From contig JALOBM010000001.1 in assembly GCA_023228285.1 (NCBI GenBank), forward strand, positions 1 to 64,000: 64,000 nucleotides of DNA, read 5' to 3'. The translations under genes and the position numbers were made by a program. Shown piece after piece: positions 1 through 9,835 of the stretch; within the stretch, counting starts at the first letter, position 1; each line of letters begins with the position of its first letter. Origin of the DNA: Candidatus Cloacimonadota bacterium (GTDB lineage: Bacteria; Cloacimonadota; Cloacimonadia; Cloacimonadales; Cloacimonadaceae). The notes beneath the pieces were generated by a model that was not told where the DNA came from, ran no database searches, and saw nothing but the letters and a program-made list of their open reading frames with translations.

Positions 1-1407
<1,407 letters not shown>

Positions 1408-1438
1408 CTATATGCTATAAGTGTTATTGGTTGATACA

Positions 1439-2287
1439 TCAGGGAGTTTCCACGGTGTTTTGCTGAAGATCTCTAAAATAGATCCAAGGATTCATGTCTG
1501 GTTCCAGATATTCCCGTGGGCTATGTGCAAAGTCCGGGTTAATACTCTTTACGGTGTCACGGATGTGTTGTGGCAGATCACTATAGCCATGCTCCAGCTT
1601 TCTGCCTCTCAGCACAAAGAGCATCTGTCCTTCGCGGTCTCCCATCCTCATGAAGGGTAACCAGGGGCATATCCAGGTAAAGGATATCTCAGCAGGCACA
1701 GAACTGGCTTGAACATTTTCCAGATCAGCCAGTTTTGCCCGATACTCGCGCAACTCGGCAGATTGAAAGTAGTCGCTCTGAACATGATCTCCAAAGAGTT
1801 TGCGGGAGAGTACGTGCGGATAGAAGGGAAAGAGCTCCGAGTGATATACGATGCTTTCTTCGATCACTGTGGAAGGCAGAAACTGCCGGATATAGGGGAT
1901 AGTCTTGGCATCGTATTCAAAGCGTTGGTTTACGGGATCGTTCCAGATGTGGATTACGGGGACCGTTGCTTGCGTGAAGGGATTTCTCCAGTTCTTTAGT
2001 ACCTCTGAAGTGCGATGATCCAAAAATAGCCCCACCTCTTTTCCCATCAGACGGTAGCCGGCCTCGCTGCTGTCAATTCTGGCGATGCTAAAACCCTCAA
2101 AATCAAAGAGCTCCATGCTCTTCTGATCTGGCACAATACTATATACAGTACCGGAATAATGGAAGACGGTCTCTGCTCCGTTGAGATCACCAATTACCCG
2201 CAGATAGTCTGTCAAATAGCGTTGTTCCGCTTCATTGGCGCTCAGAAAGAGCGGAAAGAAGAGCAGCAGGGCAAAGAGTCTGCGCAT
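1439..2287 (-). CDS. Exported DUF1838-family protein
   Basis: 282 residues from an ATG at 2287, chosen because GGAGG lies 7 bases upstream and a signal peptide (MRRLFALLLFFPLFLSANE) begins there; an in-frame ATG further upstream at 2374 lies behind the promoter box. The mature part has the DUF1838-like stretch LKNWRNPFTQATVPVIHIWN, followed by FTWICPWLPFMRMGDREGQM. DUF1838 proteins have no established reaction. It is a single gene between obg and an MFS transporter, transcribed from its own TTGACA promoter. The export signal is seen; the family assignment comes from recalled motif similarity. Confidence 0.7.
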   Translation of the reverse strand: MRRLFALLLFFPLFLSANEAEQRYLTDYLRVIGDLNGAETVFHYSGTVYSIVPDQKSMELFDFEGFSIARIDSSEAGYRLMGKEVGLFLDHRTSEVLKNWRNPFTQATVPVIHIWNDPVNQRFEYDAKTIPYIRQFLPSTVIEESIVYHSELFPFYPHVLSRKLFGDHVQSDYFQSAELREYRAKLADLENVQASSVPAEISFTWICPWLPFMRMGDREGQMLFVLRGRKLEHGYSDLPQHIRDTVKSINPDFAHSPREYLEPDMNPWIYFRDLQQNTVETP

Positions 2288-2315
2288 CAACGAGACCTCC
2301 ATCATATGTTTTTGC

Positions 2316-2344
2316 CATTTATGCAATAAGGCTGTGTGTGTCAA
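2316..2344 (-). promoter_or_regulatory. Candidate sigma-70 promoter for the DUF1838 gene
   Basis: On the minus strand an exact TTGACA at 2344-2339 is followed after 17 bases by TAAATG, a weak -10. It lies 52 bases upstream of the start codon. The same CTTGACA box recurs before many transcription units in this window. Confidence 0.45.
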
Positions 2345-2543
2345 GTGTTTTGGCTTCGCAGATGGAACGTGCAAGGTAGAAGACTAACGATAACTACCAT
2401 AGCATCGTGGTGGAAAGCCTGCATTGCAAGGATGCATATCCTGAAGCCCTGCATAAATGCTATACTAAAAGCCCTTAAGATGCATTGAATATCGATCCTG
2501 AATGCGAAAGTCAATAAATGCTCAGATAAACTGCAGCGTTTTC

Positions 2544-3962
2544 TCAATCCCGTTTACCTACCCTCAAACGCCAGCCAATCAATCGGCTGAAAGTGAAAGC
2601 AAGCGCTTCTCGTAGAGGCACGCTCCGATGTTCGCGCACCAGCATCAGAGGGATGATGGCTGCCCAGCGCAGGAGCGCACCCACTCCGAATACCACTTGT
2701 TCCGGATCCAGAGTGCGAAAACCGAGATCCAGGCTATTGGGGTAGAAGACACCGCTGGCCAGGGTTGAACTCATCATAAAGATACCTGTAACTGCCGCAT
2801 AGATGCCGCTATAAGCTTGCTCCCGCCGTTTTGGGGCAATGGAGAGCACAAAGTTTGTGGTCACAATCCCGGTTCCAGCCCACATAAATCCGCTTAACAC
2901 ACCTTCAAGCCAGAGCAGGGAGTAGTTCTGTGCACTCATAAAGAGCCAGAATACGGGGTTCAAACCGCCCAGACACACGCAAATCTTCATTGCGGTTTTA
3001 TTGCCGAAGCGATCGATGAATCTGCCCCAAAAGCTGAATGCCAATAGCGAAGAGCCCATGTGTAGAGTGTTATACATCTGCACTTGAAACAGGCCCATCT
3101 GCAGGTTCTTCAGCATGAAAGGCCCCCAGAAGGGACTGCCAACTCCAGTAGCAAACATCCATAGCGAGCCAAAAACAAGCAGCAAACGGAAGTCTTTGTC
3201 CATAAAAGGTTCACGGAATATCTCGCGCAGGCTTTTTGCATTGTGATGCAGCCGTTTACGCTCCGGTTGCCGGCTCAAAAAGAAGAGTCCGATGATGCCG
3301 ATGATGGAGGCAAAGATATATACAAAGGCCAAGAAGATGGCTTGATTCTGGGGCACAAAGAAGGCATCCAGCCCCAGCATGATCTTGTAGCGCATGGCTT
3401 TGGAACTGTGTTCAAAGAGATCCACATGGTAGGATATCAGATAGCTGAAGATCAAGCCAATAATCAGGAGGATCTGATTGCGGGTGGAAAAGAAGCGTCC
3501 CCGGATCCTGAGGGGGATGAGGTCGCTGATCCAGGCAATCCAGATATTGGCGCCCACTGCCTGAAACCCGGCACTGAAAAAGAGTAGTGCCAGCATAAAC
3601 CATATTCCCTGCTGTTGGTCTTTGAAGAGCAAGGCCAGTCCCAAAAAGAGCGTAAGAAAACGTCCCACAGCGGTTATCCACACGCAGGGCCACTTCCTTT
3701 GGGAGGTATGGTGGGAAAATGCCACTCCCAAAGGCTGCCAGATCGCCGAGAGTTGTCCCAAGGCTGAAAGCAGGCTGTATTGTAGCGGTGTGGCACCCAG
3801 CATCACCATCAGTTTGGTGATAAATGAGCTGCCGATCTGCGCCAGATTGCCATACACCTGTGCAAAGATACCTTCCCGCACAGAGTAGCGGAAGGTCTTG
3901 CGGATAATTTCCTGTTTTACCCGACGAGAAGGGACTGTGGTCGGCGTACTACTCAGTTGCAC
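2544..3962 (-). CDS. Major facilitator superfamily transporter
   Basis: 472 residues with about twelve hydrophobic segments and an MFS-type loop between TM2 and TM3 (SHHTSQRKW) and again in the second half (GRFIDRFGNKTA). This makes it an inner-membrane secondary transporter. The substrate cannot be told from sequence. The listed start is GTG at 3962 with only a weak GGAA upstream, so the start may be off by some residues. It is read after the frr terminator, which separates it from the ribosomal operon. The gap 2345-2543 after it holds nothing I can name. Confidence 0.85.
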   Translation of the reverse strand: MQLSSTPTTVPSRRVKQEIIRKTFRYSVREGIFAQVYGNLAQIGSSFITKLMVMLGATPLQYSLLSALGQLSAIWQPLGVAFSHHTSQRKWPCVWITAVGRFLTLFLGLALLFKDQQQGIWFMLALLFFSAGFQAVGANIWIAWISDLIPLRIRGRFFSTRNQILLIIGLIFSYLISYHVDLFEHSSKAMRYKIMLGLDAFFVPQNQAIFLAFVYIFASIIGIIGLFFLSRQPERKRLHHNAKSLREIFREPFMDKDFRLLLVFGSLWMFATGVGSPFWGPFMLKNLQMGLFQVQMYNTLHMGSSLLAFSFWGRFIDRFGNKTAMKICVCLGGLNPVFWLFMSAQNYSLLWLEGVLSGFMWAGTGIVTTNFVLSIAPKRREQAYSGIYAAVTGIFMMSSTLASGVFYPNSLDLGFRTLDPEQVVFGVGALLRWAAIIPLMLVREHRSVPLREALAFTFSRLIGWRLRVGKRD

Positions 3963-3985
3963 TAAAGAATTCCATTAATTTCACA

Positions 3986-4015
3986 TAAAAACCGGCTTCC
4001 CAGGGGAAACCGGTT
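3986..4015 (-). terminator. Rho-independent terminator of the rplM-frr operon
   Basis: On the minus strand a stem of about 12 pairs with one mismatch (AACCGG-TTCCC against GGGAA-CCGGTT, loop of 2-3 bases) runs straight into a T-run (TTTTTATG). It starts 23 bases after the frr stop codon. Confidence 0.8.
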
Positions 4016-4037
4016 CTATATATCGCAATGGAGTGCC

Positions 4038-4592
4038 TTACACTTCCATTATTTCTTTTTCTTTGGCTTTTTCCACTTCGTCGATCTTTTTGATCCACTC
4101 GTCGGTGATATCCTGTACTTCTTTGAGGAGTTTCTTTTCGTCGTCTTCGCTGATCTCGCTGTCTTTCTTCATTTTTTTGGCCTGATCATTGGCGTCACGA
4201 CGGATATTACGGATTGCCACGCGGGTTTCCTCGCTGATTTTCTTCAGGTTTTTCACGATATCTTTGCGTTTTTCCTCGGTGAGTGGCTGGAAGGGCAAGC
4301 GGATCACATTGCCGTCATTCTCTGGGGTAATGCCGATATTGGCGCCCAGGATGGCTTTTTCGATGTCTGCCAGAGTGGTTTTATCCCAGGGCTGCACTAC
4401 GATGGTGCGGGGCTCGGGAATGGAGATGTTGCAGAGCTGTTTCACGGGAGTGGGCTGTCCATAATAGTTTATCCGGATGTCATCCAGGATGGACGCACTT
4501 GCCCTTCCGGTACGCACTTTAGTATACTGGTGTAACAGCGAATCAAAGGATTTCTGCATTTTTTCCGTAGAGTTGTTTTTGAGTTCTTGCAT
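4038..4592 (-). CDS. frr: Ribosome recycling factor
   Basis: 184 residues, the usual RRF length. It shows the family stretches TGRASASILD, YYGQPTPVKQL, EPRTIVVQPWD and IRLPFQPLTEEKRKDI. RRF splits post-termination ribosomes with EF-G in the cytoplasm. It is the last gene of rplM-rpsI-rpsB-tsf-pyrH-frr, 14 bases after pyrH, with GAGGT before its ATG and a terminator just downstream. Nothing is unusual. Confidence 0.98.
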   Translation of the reverse strand: MQELKNNSTEKMQKSFDSLLHQYTKVRTGRASASILDDIRINYYGQPTPVKQLCNISIPEPRTIVVQPWDKTTLADIEKAILGANIGITPENDGNVIRLPFQPLTEEKRKDIVKNLKKISEETRVAIRNIRRDANDQAKKMKKDSEISEDDEKKLLKEVQDITDEWIKKIDEVEKAKEKEIMEV

Positions 4593-4606
4593 TGTGTACC
4601 TCGCTC

Positions 4607-5335
4607 TTAGGGATGGATATAAGTGCCGGTGTCGGCATCCTGGAGAGCAGCTTTCAGGTTTCCCGTTTTGGTTATGTTGAATATCTTGATGGGCATATTG
4701 TTGTCTGCGGCCAGGGAGAAGGCAGTGAGATCCATTACTCCGAGACGCTTCTCCAGACAGGTTTGGAAAGTAGCCTCGCGGATAAACTTCGCTCCGGGAT
4801 CTTTCATGGGATCTGCGCTGTAAAGACCATCCACTTTGGTAGCTTTCATTACGATATCCAGTTTCAGTTCGATAGAGCGCAGAACGGCGGCAGTATCGGT
4901 AGTAAAATACGGATTTCCGGTACCTCCGGCCACAAAGCAGATTTTGCCTTTGGCGAGAGCTTCCTGCACTTTTGCGGCGCTGTAATGCCTGGCAATCTTG
5001 TCCAATACAAAGCTGGAGAAGACTTCAGCGGCACAGCCTTTTGCCTGCAATATTTCGCAGAGAAAGAGGGCGTTTTGGATGGTGGCGAGCATACCGATGT
5101 TGTCCAGAGTAACCCGGTTCAGGCTTTCGCCTTTCCAGCTACCGCCTCGGAAGATGTTTCCACCGCCCAATACAACTGCAATCCCGTATCCTTCGTTTTT
5201 GATCTCGATCAATTCGTCTGTCAGCTTGTCGCACACTTTGTTATCGAAGCCGAAACCGGCGGGTCCGGCCAGGATTTCTCCGCTGAGCTTCAGCATCAGC
5301 CGGTTGATTTTTTCGGGTTTGAAAGCGCTGTTCAT
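4607..5335 (-). CDS. pyrH: UMP kinase
   Basis: 242 residues of the amino-acid-kinase fold: LMLKLSGE at the start, VLGGGNIFRG in the UMP/ATP site, GTGNPYFTTDTAA near residue 140, and KVDGLYSADP. It phosphorylates UMP to UDP in pyrimidine nucleotide synthesis. It lies 17 bases after tsf in the translation operon, the common tsf-pyrH-frr order. The ATG at 5335 has AAGG touching it rather than a well-spaced site, so initiation may be partly coupled to tsf. Confidence 0.98.
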   Translation of the reverse strand: MNSAFKPEKINRLMLKLSGEILAGPAGFGFDNKVCDKLTDELIEIKNEGYGIAVVLGGGNIFRGGSWKGESLNRVTLDNIGMLATIQNALFLCEILQAKGCAAEVFSSFVLDKIARHYSAAKVQEALAKGKICFVAGGTGNPYFTTDTAAVLRSIELKLDIVMKATKVDGLYSADPMKDPGAKFIREATFQTCLEKRLGVMDLTAFSLAADNNMPIKIFNITKTGNLKAALQDADTGTYIHP

Positions 5336-5352
5336 CCTTGGTTTAAGGCTTT

Positions 5353-5949
5353 TTACTCGCCCAGGGAGAAACGAACAAAGCGGGCTAATTGGATGTTTTC
5401 GCCGGTTTTGGCCACAGCGTCGGTCAACAGGTCTTTCACTGTTCTCTTCTCGTCGCTGATCAGTCCTTGTTCCATCAAAGCGTGTTCGCTACAATACTTA
5501 CGAATATTGCCTTCGATGATTTTGTCCATGAATTCAGGTTTCTTACCTTCGTTGATGGCTTTATTTTTGGCGATTTCTTTCTCGCGTTCGATAATGTCTG
5601 CAGGGATAGCATCAGCGGTGATAGCCAATGGATTGGTGGCAGCGATCTGCATGGCGATCTCTTCTGCCAAAGCTTTGAATTCGTCGGTTCTGGCCACAAA
5701 GTCGGATTCGCAATTCAGCTCGATCAATACACCAATCTTGTTGTTGAAATGGATGTACGAGTAGATGATTCCTTCTTTGGTCTCGCGCAGGCTTTTGGCC
5801 TCGGCTTTGGATATTCCGCGCTCGCGCAGATATTTGATGGCGTCATCCATATTGCCACCTGTTTCCACCAGAGCTTTACGGCACTCCATCATGCCTACTC
5901 CGGTTCTCTCGCGCAATTCTTTTACCATGGTTGCGGTAATCTCTGCCAT
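5353..5949 (-). CDS. tsf: Elongation factor Ts
   Basis: 198 residues from the ATG at 5949, chosen because AAGGAG is correctly spaced and the protein then begins MAEITATMVKELRERTG, as EF-Ts does; an upstream in-frame start at 6006 has no family similarity. The UBA-like N-domain carries RTGVGMMECRKAL. The core has NCESDFVARTDEF, where most homologues read TDFVARNE. It is the guanine-nucleotide exchange factor for EF-Tu. It sits between rpsB and pyrH. Confidence 0.98.
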   Translation of the reverse strand: MAEITATMVKELRERTGVGMMECRKALVETGGNMDDAIKYLRERGISKAEAKSLRETKEGIIYSYIHFNNKIGVLIELNCESDFVARTDEFKALAEEIAMQIAATNPLAITADAIPADIIEREKEIAKNKAINEGKKPEFMDKIIEGNIRKYCSEHALMEQGLISDEKRTVKDLLTDAVAKTGENIQLARFVRFSLGE

Positions 5950-6018
5950 TTTATTACTCCTTAAGATAAATGAGATGAGATGAAGCGTGCCGGAAATCAC
6001 CGGCACGCAAGGATTTCC

Positions 6019-6816
6019 TTATTGTTCTGAGGCAGCCATTTCGGCTACCAGTTCTTCTTGTCCTTCGCTTTGAGTTTCGGGGGCTTCTACTTCTTCTTCG
6101 GCTATCACTTCAGAGATATCTTGGCCTTCAGTAGCGGCTCCGCGGCCTTCCAATACGGCATTGGCCATGATGTCGGCGATCAAAGCTATGGCACGGGTGG
6201 CGTCGTCGTTTGAAGGGATTACATAATCCACCAGATCGGGATCGCAATTTGTATCCACCATGGCGATGATGGGTATACCCAATATGCGTGCTTCGTGGAT
6301 TGCAATGTCTTCATGCTCGGTGTCCACTACAAAGATCGCTCCCGGTTTGGCGTCCATATCGCGGATTCCGCCCAGGGAAAACTCGATCTTGTCGTGCATA
6401 CGTTTCATTTTCTGAGCTTCGAGCTTGGTGTAGCTGTTGAGGGTACCGTCAGCTTCTATTTCCTCGAAGTATTTCATCTTTTCAATGCTCTGGCGGATGG
6501 TGGACATATTGGTGAGCATACCGCCATACCAGCGTTGATTTACGTAAAAAACTCCTGCCTTTTCTGCAGCTTCGCGAATGGAGCTTTGAGCCTGCTTTTT
6601 GGTTCCCACAAAGAGGATATATTCCTGCCGGCTCGCCACTTCTTTCATGAACTGATAGGCTTCGTTGATGGCATCGACTGTCTGTTTGAGGTCGATGATG
6701 TGGATCCCATTGCGTTTGATGAAAATGTACTTTTTCATCTTGGGATTCCACTTGAAAGTCTGGTGGCCAAAGTGAACACCGGCTTCCAACAGTTGTTTCA
6801 TAGATACAACGGACAT
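6019..6816 (-). CDS. rpsB: 30S ribosomal protein S2
   Basis: 265 residues: LLEAGVHFGHQTFKWNPKM at the start, LFVGTKKQAQ, QRWYGGMLTN, and DTNCDPDLVDYVIPSNDDA near residue 205. The C-terminal 40 residues are Glu-rich, which is common in this clade. It is a 30S subunit protein. The ATG at 6816 has TAGGAG 9 bases upstream. It is separated from rpsI by 195 bases that may fold into a leader structure. Confidence 0.98.
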   Translation of the reverse strand: MSVVSMKQLLEAGVHFGHQTFKWNPKMKKYIFIKRNGIHIIDLKQTVDAINEAYQFMKEVASRQEYILFVGTKKQAQSSIREAAEKAGVFYVNQRWYGGMLTNMSTIRQSIEKMKYFEEIEADGTLNSYTKLEAQKMKRMHDKIEFSLGGIRDMDAKPGAIFVVDTEHEDIAIHEARILGIPIIAMVDTNCDPDLVDYVIPSNDDATRAIALIADIMANAVLEGRGAATEGQDISEVIAEEEVEAPETQSEGQEELVAEMAASEQ

Positions 6817-6842
6817 TTAATTTTCTCCTAATCTACGGTTAA

Positions 6843-6915
6843 GTGCTCCGCCAAAGGATATACGCAATTCAGAGGGGCTATCCCCTCACCGCCTTGCAAC
6901 TCGCTTTGGTGGTTA
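6843..6915 (-). promoter_or_regulatory. Possible structured leader upstream of rpsB
   Basis: The 195-base gap between rpsI and rpsB is long for this operon. On the minus strand CCACCAAAG (6912-6904) can pair with CTTTGGCGG (6856-6848) with one mismatch. This encloses a perfect 6-pair hairpin, GAGGGG with a four-base loop and CCCCTC (6887-6872). S2-binding leaders before rpsB exist in other bacteria; that this is one is inference from the fold alone. Confidence 0.4.
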
Positions 6916-7011
6916 ATTTTGGCTTTAGTGCCAAGTGTCTGTGAAAGATTCGCTATTCCAAATATCGTCATTGTTCCAATAAGGGAATTTGTTCCCCAAA
7001 CCCCGGATGTA

Positions 7012-7398
7012 TTAACGTTTTGAGAACTGGAATTTCTTTCTGGCTTTCGGACGTCCGGATTTCTTCCGCTCCACCATACGGGGGTCGCGAGTCAGGAATC
7101 CGTGGGCTTTGAGTGCAGGTCTCAAGTTTTCATCGTATTCACAAAGAGCGCGGGAAATGCCATGACGTATGGCTCCGGCCTGGCCGCTGAGACCACCACC
7201 GGTTACATTTACGTACACGTCGAAATTCTCGGACATTCCAACGGTCAGCAGAGGCTGCTCCACAACCATTTCCAAGGTTTCGCGTTGCAGATATTTCTTC
7301 ATGTGCACTTTGTTGATGATGCGCTTGCCGGTACCGGGTGTCAAACGAACCCTGGCGGTGGCGACTTTTCTTCTTCCTACGGAATCAAAGTTTTGCAT
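7012..7398 (-). CDS. rpsI: 30S ribosomal protein S9
   Basis: 128 residues with the S9 core: [12 protein letters not shown], then [21 protein letters not shown], and the basic tail ending KFQFSKR that reaches the P-site tRNA. The start ATG at 7398 follows AAGGAG. It lies 15 bases after rplM, the universal rplM-rpsI pair. Confidence 0.98.
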   Translation of the reverse strand: MQNFDSVGRRKVATARVRLTPGTGKRIINKVHMKKYLQRETLEMVVEQPLLTVGMSENFDVYVNVTGGGLSGQAGAIRHGISRALCEYDENLRPALKAHGFLTRDPRMVERKKSGRPKARKKFQFSKR

Positions 7399-7413
7399 AC
7401 CTTATTAATCTCC

Positions 7414-7842
7414 TTACAGGCTAAGTTCCACCGGCTTCTGAGCGGCATGAGGATGCTCGCTGCCTGTGTAAACTTTCAGTTTTTTCATCATAGCGCGTCC
7501 CAGAGTATTCTTCGGCATCATGCCTCTTACGGCATGTTCGATAATACGCTCAGGATGCTCTTCCAATATTCTGGCATACGGGATCTCTTTCAGTCCACTG
7601 GGATATCCACTAAAAGATTTGTAAACCTTCTGCATGGCCTTGAGGCCGGTTACGCGAACTTTTTCAGCATTGATTACTACTACGTAATCTCCGCAATCAA
7701 GGTTCGGTGCAAAATACGGTTTGTTTTTACCACGTAAATAGGTGGCAATCTTTGTGGATAACCGACCAAGAGGCAGCCCCGTAGCATCTACAACATACCA
7801 CGCTTGCGTGATGTCGCTTGGGCTTGGAGTGAGGGTCTTCAT
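7414..7842 (-). CDS. rplM: 50S ribosomal protein L13
   Basis: 142 residues: WYVVDATGLPLGRLST, then GDYVVVINAEKVRVTG, GYPSGLKEIPYARILE and AVRGMMPKNTLGR. L13 is an early 50S assembly protein. It is the first gene of the six-gene translation operon. The ATG at 7842 follows AAGGAG, and a TTGACA box lies 56 bases upstream of the start. Confidence 0.98.
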   Translation of the reverse strand: MKTLTPSPSDITQAWYVVDATGLPLGRLSTKIATYLRGKNKPYFAPNLDCGDYVVVINAEKVRVTGLKAMQKVYKSFSGYPSGLKEIPYARILEEHPERIIEHAVRGMMPKNTLGRAMMKKLKVYTGSEHPHAAQKPVELSL

Positions 7843-7869
7843 CGATTCTCCTTTACGATTTTATTACAG

Positions 7870-7903
7870 AATGTCATGATTTTAGCAGCCTAAATAGTGT
7901 CAA
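7870..7903 (-). promoter_or_regulatory. Candidate promoter of the rplM operon
   Basis: An exact CTTGACA on the minus strand (TTGACA at 7903-7898) is followed 13 bases later by TAAAAT. The spacing is short for sigma-70, so the true -10 may be the AT-rich bases just after it. It is the only strong -35 before rplM. Confidence 0.45.
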
Positions 7904-8050
7904 GAGAAAACATTGCCGATTTCCTCGTCTGAATTTACAGCGGAGAGACGATCATGTGGATCTACGCAGATAAATGGGGCAGATTGCGCAGATTTTCTTG
8001 AGGGGGGGGTGGCGATATGTCGAATTCTCAGGGAACAGTGAAGCTTTGAT

Positions 8051-8076
8051 GTAGGCGGAACGGCGTCCGCCTCTAC
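8051..8076. repeat. GC-rich hairpin (GTAGGCGGA arm)
   Basis: GTAGGCGGA at 8051-8059 pairs with TCCGCCTCTAC at 8066-8076, with a small bulge. It looks like a short dispersed-repeat hairpin. No T-run follows on either strand, so it is not a classical terminator. Confidence 0.45.
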
Positions 8077-8193
8077 GGGGACAGCGAAACGAAGTGGAGC
8101 ATTCAACAGGTGCGCAGCACCACCAACCGCAGCACTGCAGAACTATTAAACTAAGAACTCTTCCCATTCCTCCTGTATAGATCAAGCCTTACC

Positions 8194-8257
8194 GAAGCTG
8201 ATATCAAGCCGTTATCAAACAGTGCTCACCCGATGATAACCCGATGATATCTGCTTC
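8194..8257 (+). repeat. 64-bp palindromic element, copy 1
   Basis: GAAGC and GCTTC form the ends. Inside lie GATATCA/TGATATC and GTTATCA/TGATAAC as nested inverted half-sites around a central AGTG-CT-CAC. It aligns without gaps to the five other copies in the window. It lies between divergent rplM and the GNAT gene, with CATTCCTCCTGTATA on its left flank. Confidence 0.85.
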
Positions 8258-8423
8258 AGCACGAGTGTAAGCAAAGCGGAATACCAGTCGTCCAAATCCA
8301 GATGAATGTCCTTCCCTCAGCACAGCAGTCACAGCCAATATCCGCAGGAGAAAACAGGGTTCAGACCAGTGTCATTAAGCTGTTAACGGCGGCGAAAAAC
8401 AAGCTGAATTCCCAAAATAGTAA

Positions 8424-8452
8424 TTGCCAAAATCACACAAAAGGCGTATTAT
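8424..8452 (+). promoter_or_regulatory. Sigma-70 promoter for the GNAT-DUF2156 pair
   Basis: TTGCCA at 8424-8429 and TATTAT at 8447-8452 are separated by exactly 17 bases. The start codon is about 30 bases further on, with GGAAAAGGA before it. Confidence 0.65.
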
Positions 8453-8482
8453 GTATGTAAAAGACAAAACTGGAAAAGGAAT

Positions 8483-8902
8483 ATGGAAGACATCTCCTAT
8501 CGTATTGTAAAAGAGACAGATGCAGCCCGAATCTTGGAATTGTACCGTGCAGCAGGATGGTGGCAAACGGACGAAAATCCTCAATACATCGAGACCGTGA
8601 AGGGCATCATCGCCAATAGTTTCTGCTTCGTAATAGCCAAGCGCGGAGAGGAAATCATCGGCATGGGGCGAGCTATATCCGACGGATTGAGCGATGCTTA
8701 TATCCAGGATGTGACGGTGTGGGAAGCAGAGCGGGGCAAGGGCATTGGCAAGGGCATCATCCGCGAATTGTTGCGCTATCTGAAAGAGCATAAACTGCAA
8801 TGGATAGGATTGATCAGCGAGCCTGGCTATGAAGCCTTTTACGGCAAACTGGGTTTCAATGTGATGAAATCCTACACTCCCTTTCTGTATTCGGAAGATT
8901 AA
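8483..8902 (+). CDS. GNAT family N-acetyltransferase
   Basis: 139 residues with the GNAT core. Motif A is visible as IQDVTVWEAERGKGIGKGII (acetyl-CoA pyrophosphate loop near residue 85), and motif B-like EPGYEAFYGKLGF near 118-130. Such enzymes move an acetyl group from acetyl-CoA to an amine; the acceptor cannot be told. The ATG at 8483 has AAAAGGA upstream. A DUF2156 gene follows after 3 bases; both are GNAT-fold proteins and probably cotranscribed. Confidence 0.88.
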   Translation: MEDISYRIVKETDAARILELYRAAGWWQTDENPQYIETVKGIIANSFCFVIAKRGEEIIGMGRAISDGLSDAYIQDVTVWEAERGKGIGKGIIRELLRYLKEHKLQWIGLISEPGYEAFYGKLGFNVMKSYTPFLYSED

Positions 8903-8905
8903 TAT

Positions 8906-9835
8906 ATGACTCCAGACCTTACTATGCCGGGGCTAAAAGCTCTGGACATCACCAATACGTTGATTCTGAGGGACTACCTTACCAAATATCCGCGGGAACA
9001 TTGTGATTATACCATTACAAATCTAATGGTATGGGGCAAGATCTACAACAACCACTACCTGATTTACAAAGATCGCCTGGTGATTGTGAATCCAAAATAC
9101 CAGTATATCCTCTTTCCGGTGGGGCCTTATCTGAATCCGGCAGAGCTCAAAGAGCTTGTTTTGATGTTTCGTCCCTACTTTCCGGAATCGCAGATCATTT
9201 TGTTTCCCCACGAATATTTCGAGCAGTATCCGGAAGTGCATGATGTGTTTGAGATATATGAAGATAGGGATTGGGCGGACTATGTTTACAGTGTGGAAAA
9301 TATGGTTCACCTTAGCGGTAAAAAACTGGCGAAAAAGAAGAACCTCATCTCTCAATTCAGGCGTGCATATCCAGAATATAAAGTGTTGAAAATGACGGAA
9401 GACCGCTTGAAATACATCCTGAGTTTCACACATAAATGGCGCCGGGAACGCAGTGCCGAAGGCATATATCTGATGACGGAGATCAAGGCGATCGAAAACA
9501 CACTGGAAGCTTGGCACAATCTGCCAGTGGAGGGGATCATCATTTGCCTGCACAACAAGATCGTCGCCTATTCCATCTTCAGTCCTCAGACCCAGGATAT
9601 GGTTACTGTGCATTTTGAGAAATTTGATCCCGAGAAAAAGGGATCGGCTCAGGTGATAACATGGGAGACGGCGCGCTATCTGGAAAACCGCTATAAATGG
9701 ATAAACCGCGAGCAGGACATCGGACTGGAAGGGTTAAGGCAAGCCAAGCTCAGCTATGTTCCGGATCGCTTTTCCCGCTTTTTTGGGTCCAGGCTAAAAG
9801 GAGATACAGTAGGGCGGTCAATGCCAGAAAACTGA
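8906..9835 (+). CDS. DUF2156 protein (phosphatidylglycerol lysyltransferase C-domain-like)
   Basis: 309 residues. The DUF2156 pattern is seen in CDYTITNLMVWGKIY near the start, the charged KKLAKKKNLISQFRRAYP in the middle, and NREQDIGLEGLRQAKLSY near the end. The family has two GNAT-like lobes related to aminoacyl-phosphatidylglycerol synthases. The role here is unknown; aminoacylation of a lipid or peptide is a guess. The last 86 bases overlap the end of the opposite-strand gene. The tail after SYVPDRFSRFF is longer than I expect for the family. Confidence 0.75.
   Translation: MTPDLTMPGLKALDITNTLILRDYLTKYPREHCDYTITNLMVWGKIYNNHYLIYKDRLVIVNPKYQYILFPVGPYLNPAELKELVLMFRPYFPESQIILFPHEYFEQYPEVHDVFEIYEDRDWADYVYSVENMVHLSGKKLAKKKNLISQFRRAYPEYKVLKMTEDRLKYILSFTHKWRRERSAEGIYLMTEIKAIENTLEAWHNLPVEGIIICLHNKIVAYSIFSPQTQDMVTVHFEKFDPEKKGSAQVITWETARYLENRYKWINREQDIGLEGLRQAKLSYVPDRFSRFFGSRLKGDTVGRSMPEN

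Larger units (their letters stand above)
7904..8423. other. Repeat-bearing intergenic region between rplM and the GNAT gene
   Basis: About 520 bases between divergent genes without a credible gene. It holds a hairpin at 8051-8076, a copy of the 64-bp palindromic element at 8194-8257, and GAGCATTCAACAGG, which also occurs exactly on the minus strand near 46.15 kb next to another copy of the element. Short minus-strand open frames here look repeat-derived, with skewed residue use. Confidence 0.6.

Noticed and set aside
4592-5964. Long plus-strand frames opposite pyrH and tsf
   Set aside because: They are antisense shadows of well-recognised genes with no ribosome sites or homology.
7900-8185. 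Two minus-strand open frames upstream of rplM
   Set aside because: Cys- and Arg-rich translations without family likeness, lying on repeats and the rplM promoter; no ribosome site.
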